Source: an uncultured Roseburia sp.
GTDB lineage: Bacteria > Bacillota > Clostridia > Lachnospirales > Lachnospiraceae
Length of the DNA: 64,000 nucleotides
NCBI GenBank assembly: GCA_934358955.1
Contig: CAKRLC010000001.1
Coordinates: 1 to 64,000 of the forward strand
Reading direction: 5' to 3'
Numbering within the stretch: position 1 is the first letter of the stretch; each line of letters opens with the position of its first letter. The notes beneath the pieces were generated by a model. It did not search any database. It saw only the letters and a list, made by a program, of their open reading frames with translations, and had not been told where the DNA came from. Both the position numbers and the translations under genes were made by a program. Shown here in pieces: positions 1 through 7,765 of this stretch.

Positions 1-8
1 TTCATCAT
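1..8 (-). CDS. rpmA: Start of rpmA, ribosomal protein L27 (partial, runs off the left edge)
   Basis: Only the first codons lie in the window: reading leftwards from base 8 the sequence opens ATG-ATG-AA. A strong ribosome site (AAGGAGGTG, about 16-24) precedes it. The call rests on the conserved Firmicutes order rplU-prp-rpmA, in which L27 follows the Prp protease that trims its N-terminal extension. Too little coding sequence is present to prove identity. Confidence 0.5.
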
Positions 9-11
9 GTC

Positions 12-341
12 TTACACCTCCTTGAATGTTAGAATGATATAATCATTTCCATAAGTATTTTGTATTCCTTGTAAGCCTAAAACCAATGATTTCATGAGTA
101 AATCAGCGTCATGACCAGCCGGTGAGTGAAACTTTAACTGTATCATACCGGTCTCTTCATCAGAATCTGTAGAGAACTTCTCTTTCGTATACATACCAAG
201 AGAATTGATCGTGTTGATCACCAGTGCAGAAATCCCTGCACAGACAATATCTTCACCTTCCTCTGCATATCCTGCATGTCCAAGACAGTCAAAACCTAAA
301 AACGCATGATCCTGGTTTCTGAAAATCGTTATCTTAGTCAT
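12..341 (-). CDS. prp: Ribosomal-processing cysteine protease Prp (YsxB family)
   Basis: 109 residues, normal length for Prp, which cleaves the short N-terminal extension of L27 before ribosome assembly. The catalytic pair is visible as His22 in LGHAGYAEEGEDIVCAG and Cys34 in the same motif. The gene lies between rplU and the start of rpmA with gaps of only a few bases, the standard ribosomal operon arrangement. An AAGGAAG ribosome site sits just upstream of the ATG. This genotype implies that L27 is made with a cleavable leader. Confidence 0.95.
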   Translation of the reverse strand: MTKITIFRNQDHAFLGFDCLGHAGYAEEGEDIVCAGISALVINTINSLGMYTKEKFSTDSDEETGMIQLKFHSPAGHDADLLMKSLVLGLQGIQNTYGNDYIILTFKEV

Positions 342-359
342 AACAATCTTCCTTATCGA

Positions 360-665
360 TTACGCATTAATTTTTTCGATTTTAACCTGTGTAAACGCCT
401 GTCTGTGGCCGTTTTTGTTGTGATAACCGGTTTTTCTCTTATACTTGTAAACGATAACTTTTTTACCTCTGCCTTCTTTAACTACAGAAGCTTCTACAGA
501 TGCGTTAGCTACGTCTGCTCCAACTTTCATTCCGTTGTCAGAAACTGCTAATACCTGATCAAAAGTTACTTTCTCACCAGCTTCAACACCAAGTTTTTCA
601 ATGGTAATGATATCACCTTCGGAAACTTTATACTGTTTACCACCTGTTGCGATAATTGCGTACAT
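360..665 (-). CDS. rplU: 50S ribosomal protein L21
   Basis: 101 residues, full length for bacterial L21. The N-terminus [18 protein letters not shown] and the basic C-terminal stretch with [16 protein letters not shown] are hallmarks of the family. It is the first gene of the L21-Prp-L27 operon. A near-consensus promoter lies about 90 bases upstream, and the intervening leader is long and probably structured. The ribosome site AGGAGGTG directly precedes the ATG. Confidence 0.98.
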   Translation of the reverse strand: MYAIIATGGKQYKVSEGDIITIEKLGVEAGEKVTFDQVLAVSDNGMKVGADVANASVEASVVKEGRGKKVIVYKYKRKTGYHNKNGHRQAFTQVKIEKINA

Positions 666-745
666 ATGGCACCTCCTATTATCATTACTCGCCAGTTGTG
701 GTTTCTACGAAATCGCAGAATTTGAGACCTCACTGTGCGGCATAC
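666..745 (-). ncRNA. Probable L21 mRNA leader (autoregulatory)
   Basis: About 80 nt of untranslated leader separate the predicted transcription start near 745 from the rplU ATG. Firmicutes commonly carry a conserved structured L21 leader at this position that mediates ribosomal-protein feedback. I see a long G/C-containing leader ending in the ribosome site but could not fold it or match it to the Rfam model. The call rests mainly on position. Confidence 0.4.
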
Positions 746-751
746 TTCGTT

Positions 752-780
752 ACTATAGCATAAGGATAGAGTTTCGTCAA
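752..780 (-). promoter_or_regulatory. SigA promoter of rplU-prp-rpmA
   Basis: On the minus strand TTGACG (780-775) and TATAGT (757-752) are separated by exactly 17 bases. Transcription would start near 745. Confidence 0.8.
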
Positions 781-835
781 GTGTTTTTTGTGGAAAATAT
801 AAAAAAATAAAATGTAAACTGCAACAAGATATTTG

Positions 836-870
836 TTGACAATGACGCCTGCACAGTGCTACTCTATAAC
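836..870 (+). promoter_or_regulatory. Possible promoter of bioB
   Basis: TATAAC at 865-870 lies 17 bases after ATGACG (842-847). A consensus -35, TTGACA, is at 836-841 but would leave a 23-base spacer. No clear BirA operator half-sites were recognised around it. The rest of the 666-967 gap holds the rplU leader and a short palindrome at 876-931. Confidence 0.35.
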
Positions 871-875
871 TCATA

Positions 876-931
876 GGATTCTGGTATCAAAAGGTCTTAT
901 TGATATGGACAGATTTATGACACCAAAGTCC
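876..931. repeat. Miniature palindrome related to the window's hairpin family
   Basis: The left arm at 876-897 and the right arm at 911-931 pair over about 20 positions. Both contain degenerate versions of the GATTCGGGTGTCAAAA / TTTTGACACCCGAATC arms that end the large palindrome at 37553-37830. Here only the outer stem remains, with a 13-base loop. It lies between the bioB promoter and its ATG, so it would be part of the bioB 5' untranslated region. Confidence 0.5.
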
Positions 932-967
932 GCATAGAGAAGACTATTCATATGAGAGGATCGAATT

Positions 968-1933
968 ATGACGACACAGAACACAGAGGATACAATACTT
1001 ACAAAAGAAGAAGCGCTTGCTATTTTAAATACACCGGATAACGAGTTAGATGAGCTGATCGCCCGGGCAGAGAAGCTTCGCAGAAAATATAAGGGGAACA
1101 AGGTTGGAATCAATATTTTAACCAATGCCAGAAGTGGAAACTGCTCCCAGGACTGCGCATATTGCGCACAATCCTGCCGCTCTACTGCTGCAATTGACAA
1201 GTATCGCTGGGTAGAGGAAGAAAAACTTTACAACGATAATGAATTTGTAAATAAAAACCATCTTGCAAGACACTGTATCGGCTTAAGTGGAATGAAGTTT
1301 TCGGACGCCGAGATTGAGGAGCTTGCCGGAAAAATCCGTAAAATGAAAGAAACAGGAACGCACCTCTGCTGCTCCATTGGATTTTTAACGGAAAAACAGG
1401 CACGGATATTAAAAGACGCCGGACTTGACCGCATTAACCATAACTTAAACAGCAGCAGATCATTCTATCCGAACATCTGTTCTACACACACCTTTGATCA
1501 GCGTGTTGCCAATATTAAAATGCTGCAGAGCCTTGGATATGAGATCTGCAGCGGTGGTATTATTGGTATGGGAGAAAGCAAGGAAGATGTTGTCGATATG
1601 CTGTTAGAGCTTCGTGAAATCAATCCGGAAGCAATCCCGATCAACTTCCTGCTGCCGATTGAAGGAACCCCACTTGCCAATAAAGATACATCCGGACTGA
1701 CGGCTGAATATGGACTGAAGGTTCTCTCCCTTGCAAGAATCCTCGTTCCGCAGGCAGACATCCGCTGTGCTGCAGGACGTGAGGTTTATTTCAAAGGAGA
1801 AGAAAAACGGCTATTATCCGTTGTAAATTCCATCTTTGCCTCCGGTTATCTGACCGAAGACGGCCAGGGCATCGAGGATACCATCCGGGTGATCGAGGAT
1901 GCCGGATTTACCTATGAGATTGAATCTGCATAG
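968..1933 (+). CDS. bioB: Biotin synthase BioB
   Basis: 321 residues, the usual BioB length. It converts dethiobiotin to biotin by radical SAM chemistry. The SAM-cluster cysteines are Cys59, Cys63 and Cys66 in GNCSQDCAYCAQS, followed by the conserved YRWVEEEKL and GGIIGMGE segments. A GAGAGGA ribosome site is 7 bases before the ATG. No other biotin gene is nearby. It is read against its neighbours and its stop is only 13 bases from the convergent rng stop. It sits inside what is normally a continuous rng-rplU block, so it was probably inserted there. Confidence 0.95.
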   Translation: MTTQNTEDTILTKEEALAILNTPDNELDELIARAEKLRRKYKGNKVGINILTNARSGNCSQDCAYCAQSCRSTAAIDKYRWVEEEKLYNDNEFVNKNHLARHCIGLSGMKFSDAEIEELAGKIRKMKETGTHLCCSIGFLTEKQARILKDAGLDRINHNLNSSRSFYPNICSTHTFDQRVANIKMLQSLGYEICSGGIIGMGESKEDVVDMLLELREINPEAIPINFLLPIEGTPLANKDTSGLTAEYGLKVLSLARILVPQADIRCAAGREVYFKGEEKRLLSVVNSIFASGYLTEDGQGIEDTIRVIEDAGFTYEIESA

Positions 1934-1946
1934 AAATAAGAATCCG

Positions 1947-3230
1947 TTAATTCATTTTAAGACTGTCTCTTAAAGATTTTTTAATCTTTTTTCTGGTTAC
2001 TTCTACCAGCCCGAGCTTCGTCATGTCGATGAGATCTGTTTTTACAGAATCTTCTTTCAGGCATGCACGAAGCTCTTTTAATAAAATGGCTTCATCTTCT
2101 TTAACCGGAAGATTGATAAAATCAATGATGATAATGCCGGAAATATTACGGAGCCTGAGCTGGTAGGCAATTTCTTTTGCTGCTTCTATATTAATACGGA
2201 GCAGATTCTCTCGCATATCTTTTTTGTTAATATTCTTACCGCTGTTGACGTCAATTACGGTAAGTGCCTCTGTGTGCTGCAATATGATCGATGCTCCGGA
2301 TTTAAGCCAGATCTGTTCCCGAAGAGCCTTTTCGAGAAAAGATTTTACACTGTAAAGCGAAGATAATGACAGCATCGGGTCGTGATAATATGTTATGGTC
2401 AAAGGTTCTTCTGCTGTCTTGGAAACAGGTATCTGAAATTGATCAACCGGGACAGGAAGAACTCCTGTTGTATACAATTGATCCTGACAGATCCCGTAGT
2501 CCATACAGATTGTTTCAAAAAGCATCCGGTCATCGGTAAGAATTTCACCAATGGATCCATCACGTTGGTTTTTCAGTTCCTCCAGATAAGATGGTCTTGC
2601 TTTTTTTAAAATACTATAGCAGGTTTTATGTGGTGCACTCTCCCGGATGGACATCCACTCCTGTTCCAGACCGCGGATCTCCTGGATCAAAATGTCATCG
2701 GATACACCTGCAGCGTTTGTACGGACGATCAGTCCATAGGAGTCGGTATCAAATTCCTGCAATAATTCCTTGTAATGGTTTTTCTGTTCTTTTGTAAGCT
2801 TCGAGGAAATACCAAGTCTGCGGTTTGCCGTTGTAAGTACGGCATACTTTCCTGCAAAGCTCAGATTGGCAGTGAGGGCAGGTTCTTTTGTTTTTAATGC
2901 TTCACGTTCAATCTGGACTAAAAGCTCATCTCCGGTGCAGATTTCTTTCCGGGAGGACTGCTTTTTCGTAAAAAAAGCATTTTTCAGCTTATCAAATGGC
3001 AGGTAACAGGTTTGTCCGGTCGAAATCTTTACAAAAGCAGCACGGATATTGGATACAACATTTTCTACCCGTCCAATATAAATATTTCCAAGTAAGCTGT
3101 CCTCTTCCGGCGCTGTCAGCGTTACCTCGATCATCTTTTTCGCTTCATTATAAAGAGCAGAAACGATAAAGTCCTGCTCTTCTTTATTCAAGGTGTTTAT
3201 TTTTTCATGTGTGATAATGTATTTGTTCAT
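1947..3230 (-). CDS. rng: Ribonuclease G/E family endoribonuclease
   Basis: 427 residues from the ATG at 3230, chosen over an upstream in-frame start because AGAGG lies at good spacing. The S1 RNA-binding fold is at about residues 40-120 (LLGNIYIGRVENVV). The catalytic metal-binding core shows VIDVNSGKN and IIIIDFINL, supplying the two aspartates. The length fits RNase G-type proteins without the long scaffold tail of E. coli RNase E. It cuts single-stranded A/U-rich RNA in mRNA decay and rRNA maturation. It follows two radical-SAM-associated genes, a common clostridial order. Confidence 0.93.
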   Translation of the reverse strand: MNKYIITHEKINTLNKEEQDFIVSALYNEAKKMIEVTLTAPEEDSLLGNIYIGRVENVVSNIRAAFVKISTGQTCYLPFDKLKNAFFTKKQSSRKEICTGDELLVQIEREALKTKEPALTANLSFAGKYAVLTTANRRLGISSKLTKEQKNHYKELLQEFDTDSYGLIVRTNAAGVSDDILIQEIRGLEQEWMSIRESAPHKTCYSILKKARPSYLEELKNQRDGSIGEILTDDRMLFETICMDYGICQDQLYTTGVLPVPVDQFQIPVSKTAEEPLTITYYHDPMLSLSSLYSVKSFLEKALREQIWLKSGASIILQHTEALTVIDVNSGKNINKKDMRENLLRINIEAAKEIAYQLRLRNISGIIIIDFINLPVKEDEAILLKELRACLKEDSVKTDLIDMTKLGLVEVTRKKIKKSLRDSLKMN

Positions 3231-3281
3231 AAGGACCTCTATATGCAACAGATTCTTTTCATAACACAGATACAAAAAGAT

Positions 3282-3998
3282 TTAAGCAATTTCTTCTCCC
3301 ATATCGCCCAGAGAAATAAAACTGTCATTTTCTCTTGCATACACATCGATACGATGAATCTGGATCGCATTGGCATTATAAGGAATGTTCATATATCCGA
3401 ACAGGGATTCTAAAACAAGTTCTGGTTTCAGGTTGTCAGAGCTTCCGGTACTGAGGTTGATATAGAAGAAAGGCGCTTCCTCTGTACCTTCCACACGGAA
3501 ATCATATACAAGCTGTTTTAAGTCCATGATTTTTTCACTTTTCTTTGTCTGCTTTGTAATAAGTACTTCCGCAGGAGTGATGAAATAATCGTGAATTGCC
3601 TGTGCAGCCTCTGTTTTGGTAAATGGAACTGCATAGCCTTCTTTAAAGAAAAGGTTATAATCAGCAGCTGCTACCAAGGACATGGCAGTTTTTGCATTGT
3701 CCGGAAGCTTCACATATCCGCTGATCTCTACGCCTTCTACCATAGTCGCATTTAATGCAGACATTGCTTCTTTTGTGGATTTACTTTCATGTACCTCAAT
3801 GTCTAAATATTCTCCGTCACTTGTGATCCCAACACCGAGTGGCGCAGCAAAGGACATGATCTGATGAGGAGAAAAGCCTTCTGAATAACAGATATCGATA
3901 TCTGCACGGCGCATTGCTTTCTGGAAATAACGCATAATATCAAGGTGTCCGATAAATTTCATAACACCAAATTTTCTGAATTTAATTCTTATCTTCAA
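3282..3998 (-). CDS. TIGR03936-type protein (DUF2344), partner of the upstream radical SAM gene
   Basis: 238 residues if translation starts at TTG 3998. A longer reading from 4016 exists, but the only good ribosome site, GGAGGAGGTG, lies 6 bases before this TTG, and the resulting N-terminus KIRIKFRKFGVMKFIGHLD matches how the family begins. The start lies inside the end of the upstream gene (17-base overlap), implying coupling. The family is always found next to or fused with TIGR03960 radical SAM proteins. Its biochemical role is not established. Confidence 0.85.
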   Translation of the reverse strand: MKIRIKFRKFGVMKFIGHLDIMRYFQKAMRRADIDICYSEGFSPHQIMSFAAPLGVGITSDGEYLDIEVHESKSTKEAMSALNATMVEGVEISGYVKLPDNAKTAMSLVAAADYNLFFKEGYAVPFTKTEAAQAIHDYFITPAEVLITKQTKKSEKIMDLKQLVYDFRVEGTEEAPFFYINLSTGSSDNLKPELVLESLFGYMNIPYNANAIQIHRIDVYARENDSFISLGDMGEEIA

Positions 3999-5850
3999 AA
4001 CAGACACCTCCTCCAAATTTCATCGCTCCGCAGCCGGAACATTTCATACGGCAGTTCGGAGTTACTTTTTCATCATGCGCATTCTTCCATTCGCGTTTTA
4101 AAAATTCCTTGGAAACACCGATATCGATGAAATCCCAAGGGAAAATCTCATCTAAATCACGTTCCCTCATCGTATAGAAGTCTGTATCAATACCACATTC
4201 TGCAAAAGCATCTTCCCATCGCTGATAGTCAAAATATTCGCTCCAGGCATCGAAAATACCACCCTTTTCGTAAACCTTTAAGAGCGCCTGCCCGATCTTT
4301 CTGTCACCTCTTGCAAGAATACCCTCTAAAACCGTGACATCTGCCTCGTGCCAGTTATATTTAATACTCTTGTGATTTAACTGCGAACGGACACCTTCAT
4401 TTACAATGCGCGCTCTGCCAAGATAATCGCCTGGCGTATACATTCTTGCCCACTGGAATGGTGTAAATGGTTTCGGTACAAAGAAGGATGTACTGATCGT
4501 GATCTGGCATTTTCCATTTCGTTTTTCCTTTGGAACGGTGTCATAATATAAGGCTGCAATCTCATTGGCAAGCTCTGGGATCGCTTTCATATCTTCCTCT
4601 GTTTCGGTAGGAAGACCAAGCATAAAGTATAATTTCACTTTATTCCAGCCACCTTCAAAAGCAAGTCTTGAGCCATTTAAAATCACTTCCTCTGTCAGAC
4701 CTTTGTTAATTACATCACGAAGTCTCTGGGAACCGGCTTCCGGTGCAAAGGTTAAGCTGCTCTTTTTGATATCCTGTACTTTGCTCATGACATCGAGAGA
4801 AAAAGCATCAATTCGTAAAGATGGAAGTGAAATATTTACGCCTTTTCCACGGAATTCATCGATCAGGAAGTTTACAAGCTCTTCTAACTGGGAATAATCA
4901 GAGGAACTTAAAGAACTTAAGGAAATTTCTTCATGTCCGGTTGATTTTAACATCTTGTAAGCAAGCTCTTTTAAGCGTTCCACATCCTTTTCACGGACTG
5001 GACGGTATACCATTCCTGCCTGGCAGAAACGGCAGCCGCGGATACAGCCACGCTGGATCTCTAAGACAACACGATCCTGTGTAGCTTTAATAAAAGGAAC
5101 AACCGGTTTCTCCGGATAGACCGCAGGTGTCATATCCCGTACGATCTGTTTTTGTACAGTTCTTGGAACATCTTCATAGATTGGCTCAAAGGCTGCGATC
5201 GTTCCATCTTCATGATAGCTTACTTCATAGAGGGATGGTACGTAAATGCCAGGTACTTTGGACGCTTCATGTAAAAATTCATGGCGTGATTTTCCTTCAG
5301 CTCGCATTCTCTTATACAGATCAAACAGTTCATAGAAAGAAATCTCACCTTCACCCATGTAAAACAGGTCAAAAAAGTCAGCTAACGGCTCCGGGTTATA
5401 GGCGCAGCATCCTCCGCCAATCACAAGCGGATGTTCTTCTGTACGGTCTTTTGCAAGCAATGGGATCTGTCCAAGATCTAAGATCTGTAATACATTGGTG
5501 TAACACATCTCATAATTTAATGTAAAGCCAATAAAATCAAAGTCCTTAAGAGGTTCCTGGGATTCAAGACCAAATAAAGGGATTTGCTGTTCTTTCATGA
5601 TCTGGTGAAGATCTGGCCATGGAGAGTATACTCTCTCACACCATACATCCTCCATTTTATTGAACATATCATATAAAATCTGAACGCCAAGATGTGACAT
5701 TCCTATTTCGTATACATCCGGAAAGCACATGGCAAAACGGATTGCTATTTTTTCTTTATCTTTTTTGATACTGTTTAATTCATTTCCGATATAACGCGCA
5801 GGTTTATCGATCTTCATCAGTATCTCGTCTGATAATGCTAATTTTGTCAT
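3982..5850 (-). CDS. TIGR03960 family B12-binding-type radical SAM protein
   Basis: 622 residues. The N-terminal half resembles a cobalamin-binding Rossmann domain (FPDVYEIGMSHLGVQILYD). The radical SAM core carries Cys269, Cys273 and Cys276 in RGCIRGCRFCQAGM. The C-terminus adds a cysteine-rich segment (CRMKCSGCGAMKFGGGVC). The pair with the downstream DUF2344 gene is conserved in Firmicutes beside rng and rplU. A tRNA- or rRNA-modification role has been suggested by association but not shown. It heads the operon and has its own promoter. Confidence 0.9.
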   Translation of the reverse strand: MTKLALSDEILMKIDKPARYIGNELNSIKKDKEKIAIRFAMCFPDVYEIGMSHLGVQILYDMFNKMEDVWCERVYSPWPDLHQIMKEQQIPLFGLESQEPLKDFDFIGFTLNYEMCYTNVLQILDLGQIPLLAKDRTEEHPLVIGGGCCAYNPEPLADFFDLFYMGEGEISFYELFDLYKRMRAEGKSRHEFLHEASKVPGIYVPSLYEVSYHEDGTIAAFEPIYEDVPRTVQKQIVRDMTPAVYPEKPVVPFIKATQDRVVLEIQRGCIRGCRFCQAGMVYRPVREKDVERLKELAYKMLKSTGHEEISLSSLSSSDYSQLEELVNFLIDEFRGKGVNISLPSLRIDAFSLDVMSKVQDIKKSSLTFAPEAGSQRLRDVINKGLTEEVILNGSRLAFEGGWNKVKLYFMLGLPTETEEDMKAIPELANEIAALYYDTVPKEKRNGKCQITISTSFFVPKPFTPFQWARMYTPGDYLGRARIVNEGVRSQLNHKSIKYNWHEADVTVLEGILARGDRKIGQALLKVYEKGGIFDAWSEYFDYQRWEDAFAECGIDTDFYTMRERDLDEIFPWDFIDIGVSKEFLKREWKNAHDEKVTPNCRMKCSGCGAMKFGGGVCFEDKN

Positions 5851-5915
5851 TCGGTTTATCCTTTCTTTTCAGGCAACCCAAATAAAAAGATAGATTGCCG
5901 CAATCTAACATTCCT

Positions 5916-5944
5916 ATTATATATGCATCTTCAAACAAGTTCAA
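5916..5944 (-). promoter_or_regulatory. SigA promoter of the TIGR03960-TIGR03936-rng operon
   Basis: TTGAAC (5944-5939), a 17-base spacer, and TATAAT (5921-5916) on the minus strand, about 65 bases before the ATG. A short dyad AGATTGCCGCAATCT lies in the leader. Confidence 0.85.
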
Positions 5945-6024
5945 GAAGTAAATTTTGCACAAGCTGCTAACATAAACGAAAACGCAGATTTTTTTGCCAC
6001 GATCTCATCTTGTAAAGTAAAAAG

Positions 6025-6055
6025 TCCTGCACGGCAGAACTGCTGCCATACAGGA
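6025..6055 (-). terminator. Terminator of the glycerol operon, possibly bidirectional
   Basis: TCCTG and GGCAG pair with CTGCC and CAGGA. On the minus strand CTTTTTACTT follows; on the plus strand a T-rich run also follows. It lies 63 bases past the last glp-operon gene. Confidence 0.75.
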
Positions 6056-6117
6056 ACTCTTTTCTTTTTATTAACTCAGCAGAAAACCAGGGATTTCCTC
6101 ACTGAGCAGGAATGATA

Positions 6118-6477
6118 TTAATCTACATTTTTTGTGGCTACGATAGAAACACCTGTACCGGCTACATTTTCAAGGATCACATCTCCGATGTGGACCGGTG
6201 CAGGAACCACAATGTTCTTTAACGCCTTGATACATTCAAATATCTTCCCTTTTGGAATGTCTTCTTTTGTTTTGACAGAGACCATATCAATACTGCCGCC
6301 GGAAACTTTTACGGTGGATGTCACGATTCTTGTTGGAGCTGTCACTTCTTTTCTGGCATAAACATCACCACGTTTACAGGTATTTCCAGTGACGCTTACG
6401 ACTTCATTTCCGTTCATTACGACTGTAAGAGGGCAGCCCATAGGACAGCCGATACATGTTAATTTTCTCTCTTCCAT
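6118..6477 (-). CDS. DUF1667 domain protein, third subunit of the glycerol-3-phosphate oxidation set
   Basis: 119 residues. The N-terminus has a cysteine cluster, Cys8, Cys11 and Cys15 in TCIGCPMGCPL with Cys34 in GNTCKRG, suited to binding an iron-sulphur cluster or zinc. It follows the FAD oxidoreductase gene by 3 bases in the same operon. In Clostridia, DUF1667 genes usually accompany a GlpA-like dehydrogenase and an NAD(FAD)-dependent oxidoreductase. By analogy with GlpABC it could be an electron-transfer subunit; that is inference. Confidence 0.88.
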   Translation of the reverse strand: MEERKLTCIGCPMGCPLTVVMNGNEVVSVTGNTCKRGDVYARKEVTAPTRIVTSTVKVSGGSIDMVSVKTKEDIPKGKIFECIKALKNIVVPAPVHIGDVILENVAGTGVSIVATKNVD

Positions 6478-6480
6478 TGC

Positions 6481-7749
6481 TTACGCCTCCTCGATTTTTA
6501 ATGTGATTGTCTTAAGATCCGGATATTGCAAAAGCTGCTCTTTTGTCAGCTTGATCTCTTCCATCTCACCAGGTGCAACAACCGGACGTTTTCTGTGGAT
6601 CACACGTTCATCGTCAAAATATGCGCTGATATAACAATTCTTGTATACATCACCTACACGGAAACGCACTGTCATAGTATCATCCATACGGTCTACATGA
6701 ATCGTTCCAGGAACAGTATAACGAACGCCTTCAATCGGATTCAGCTTAATTTCTGTTCCACCCTGTTTGCGGGCTTCTCCGAGTTTAATATATTCTGCAG
6801 CATTTTTACCTGCTGTTGCAGCTTCTTCTGATACAAAGTCTACCAGGTCATGTACATGAAGTACATTTCCGCAGGCAAAGACACCTTCAATGTTTGTCTC
6901 AAGACTCTCATTTACCTTAGGACCGGATGTGACAGGGTTCATATCGACACCCATACCTCTTGAAATCTCGTTTTCCGGAATAAGTCCTACAGAAAGCAAA
7001 AGTGTATCACAGCTATAATATTCTTCTGTTCCAGGAATCGGTTTTCCATGATTATCAACCTGAGCTAAGGTAATTCCTTCCAAACGTTCTTTTCCTTTGA
7101 TGTCAACAACCGTATGACTGAGTTTCAACGGAATATCATAGTCATCCAGACACTGTACAATATTTCGTTTCAAACCGCCAGAATATGGCATTAATTCAGC
7201 AACAACCTTTACCTTTGCACCTTCAAGGGTCATACGTCTTGCCATAATAAGTCCGATATCTCCGGAACCTAAGATCACAACCTCACGTCCCGGCATATAT
7301 CCTTCGATATTAACCAGCCTCTGTGCTGTACCGGCAGAGAAGATACCAGCAGGACGATAGCCAGGGATATTTAAGGCTCCTTTGGAGCGCTCACGGCATC
7401 CCATTGCAAGAATAACTGCTTTTGCCTGGATCTCGAACAGTCCCTCTTTACGGTTCATTGCAGTTACAACTTTCTGTGAGCTGATATCCATAACCATGGT
7501 ATTTAATTTGTATTCAATATCCAGTTCTTTTGCCTGATCAATAAAACGTCCTGCATATTCCGGTCCGGTCAGTTCTTCTTTAAAGGTATGAAGTCCGAAT
7601 CCGTTGTGGATACACTGATTCAGGATACCGCCAAGTTCTTTGTCTCTTTCCAGGATCAGGACACTGTCTACCCCGCTTTTTTTTGCAGAAATTGCAGCTG
7701 CAAGCCCTGCAGGTCCTCCTCCGATGACAACAATATCATAAGCTTTCAT
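6481..7749 (-). CDS. FAD-dependent pyridine nucleotide-disulphide oxidoreductase family protein of the glycerol operon
   Basis: 422 residues. An FAD-binding GxGxxG is at the N-terminus (DIVVIGGGPAGLAAAIS), and a second dinucleotide-binding motif (VVILGSGDIGLIMARRM) lies mid-protein. The segment GVFACGNVLHVHDLVD is the terminal FAD motif of this superfamily. It lies between the GlpA-like dehydrogenase (16-base gap) and DUF1667. It probably passes electrons from glycerol-3-phosphate oxidation to an acceptor, as GlpB does in enteric bacteria, although it is a different fold family. The physiological acceptor is not visible here. Confidence 0.88.
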   Translation of the reverse strand: MKAYDIVVIGGGPAGLAAAISAKKSGVDSVLILERDKELGGILNQCIHNGFGLHTFKEELTGPEYAGRFIDQAKELDIEYKLNTMVMDISSQKVVTAMNRKEGLFEIQAKAVILAMGCRERSKGALNIPGYRPAGIFSAGTAQRLVNIEGYMPGREVVILGSGDIGLIMARRMTLEGAKVKVVAELMPYSGGLKRNIVQCLDDYDIPLKLSHTVVDIKGKERLEGITLAQVDNHGKPIPGTEEYYSCDTLLLSVGLIPENEISRGMGVDMNPVTSGPKVNESLETNIEGVFACGNVLHVHDLVDFVSEEAATAGKNAAEYIKLGEARKQGGTEIKLNPIEGVRYTVPGTIHVDRMDDTMTVRFRVGDVYKNCYISAYFDDERVIHRKRPVVAPGEMEEIKLTKEQLLQYPDLKTITLKIEEA

Positions 7750-7765
7750 GATTCAATGCCTCCTT

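Noticed and set aside
832-870. BirA operator at bioB
   Set aside because: TTGTTGAC at 834-840 resembles one half-site, but no matching inverted half-site was found at the expected distance.
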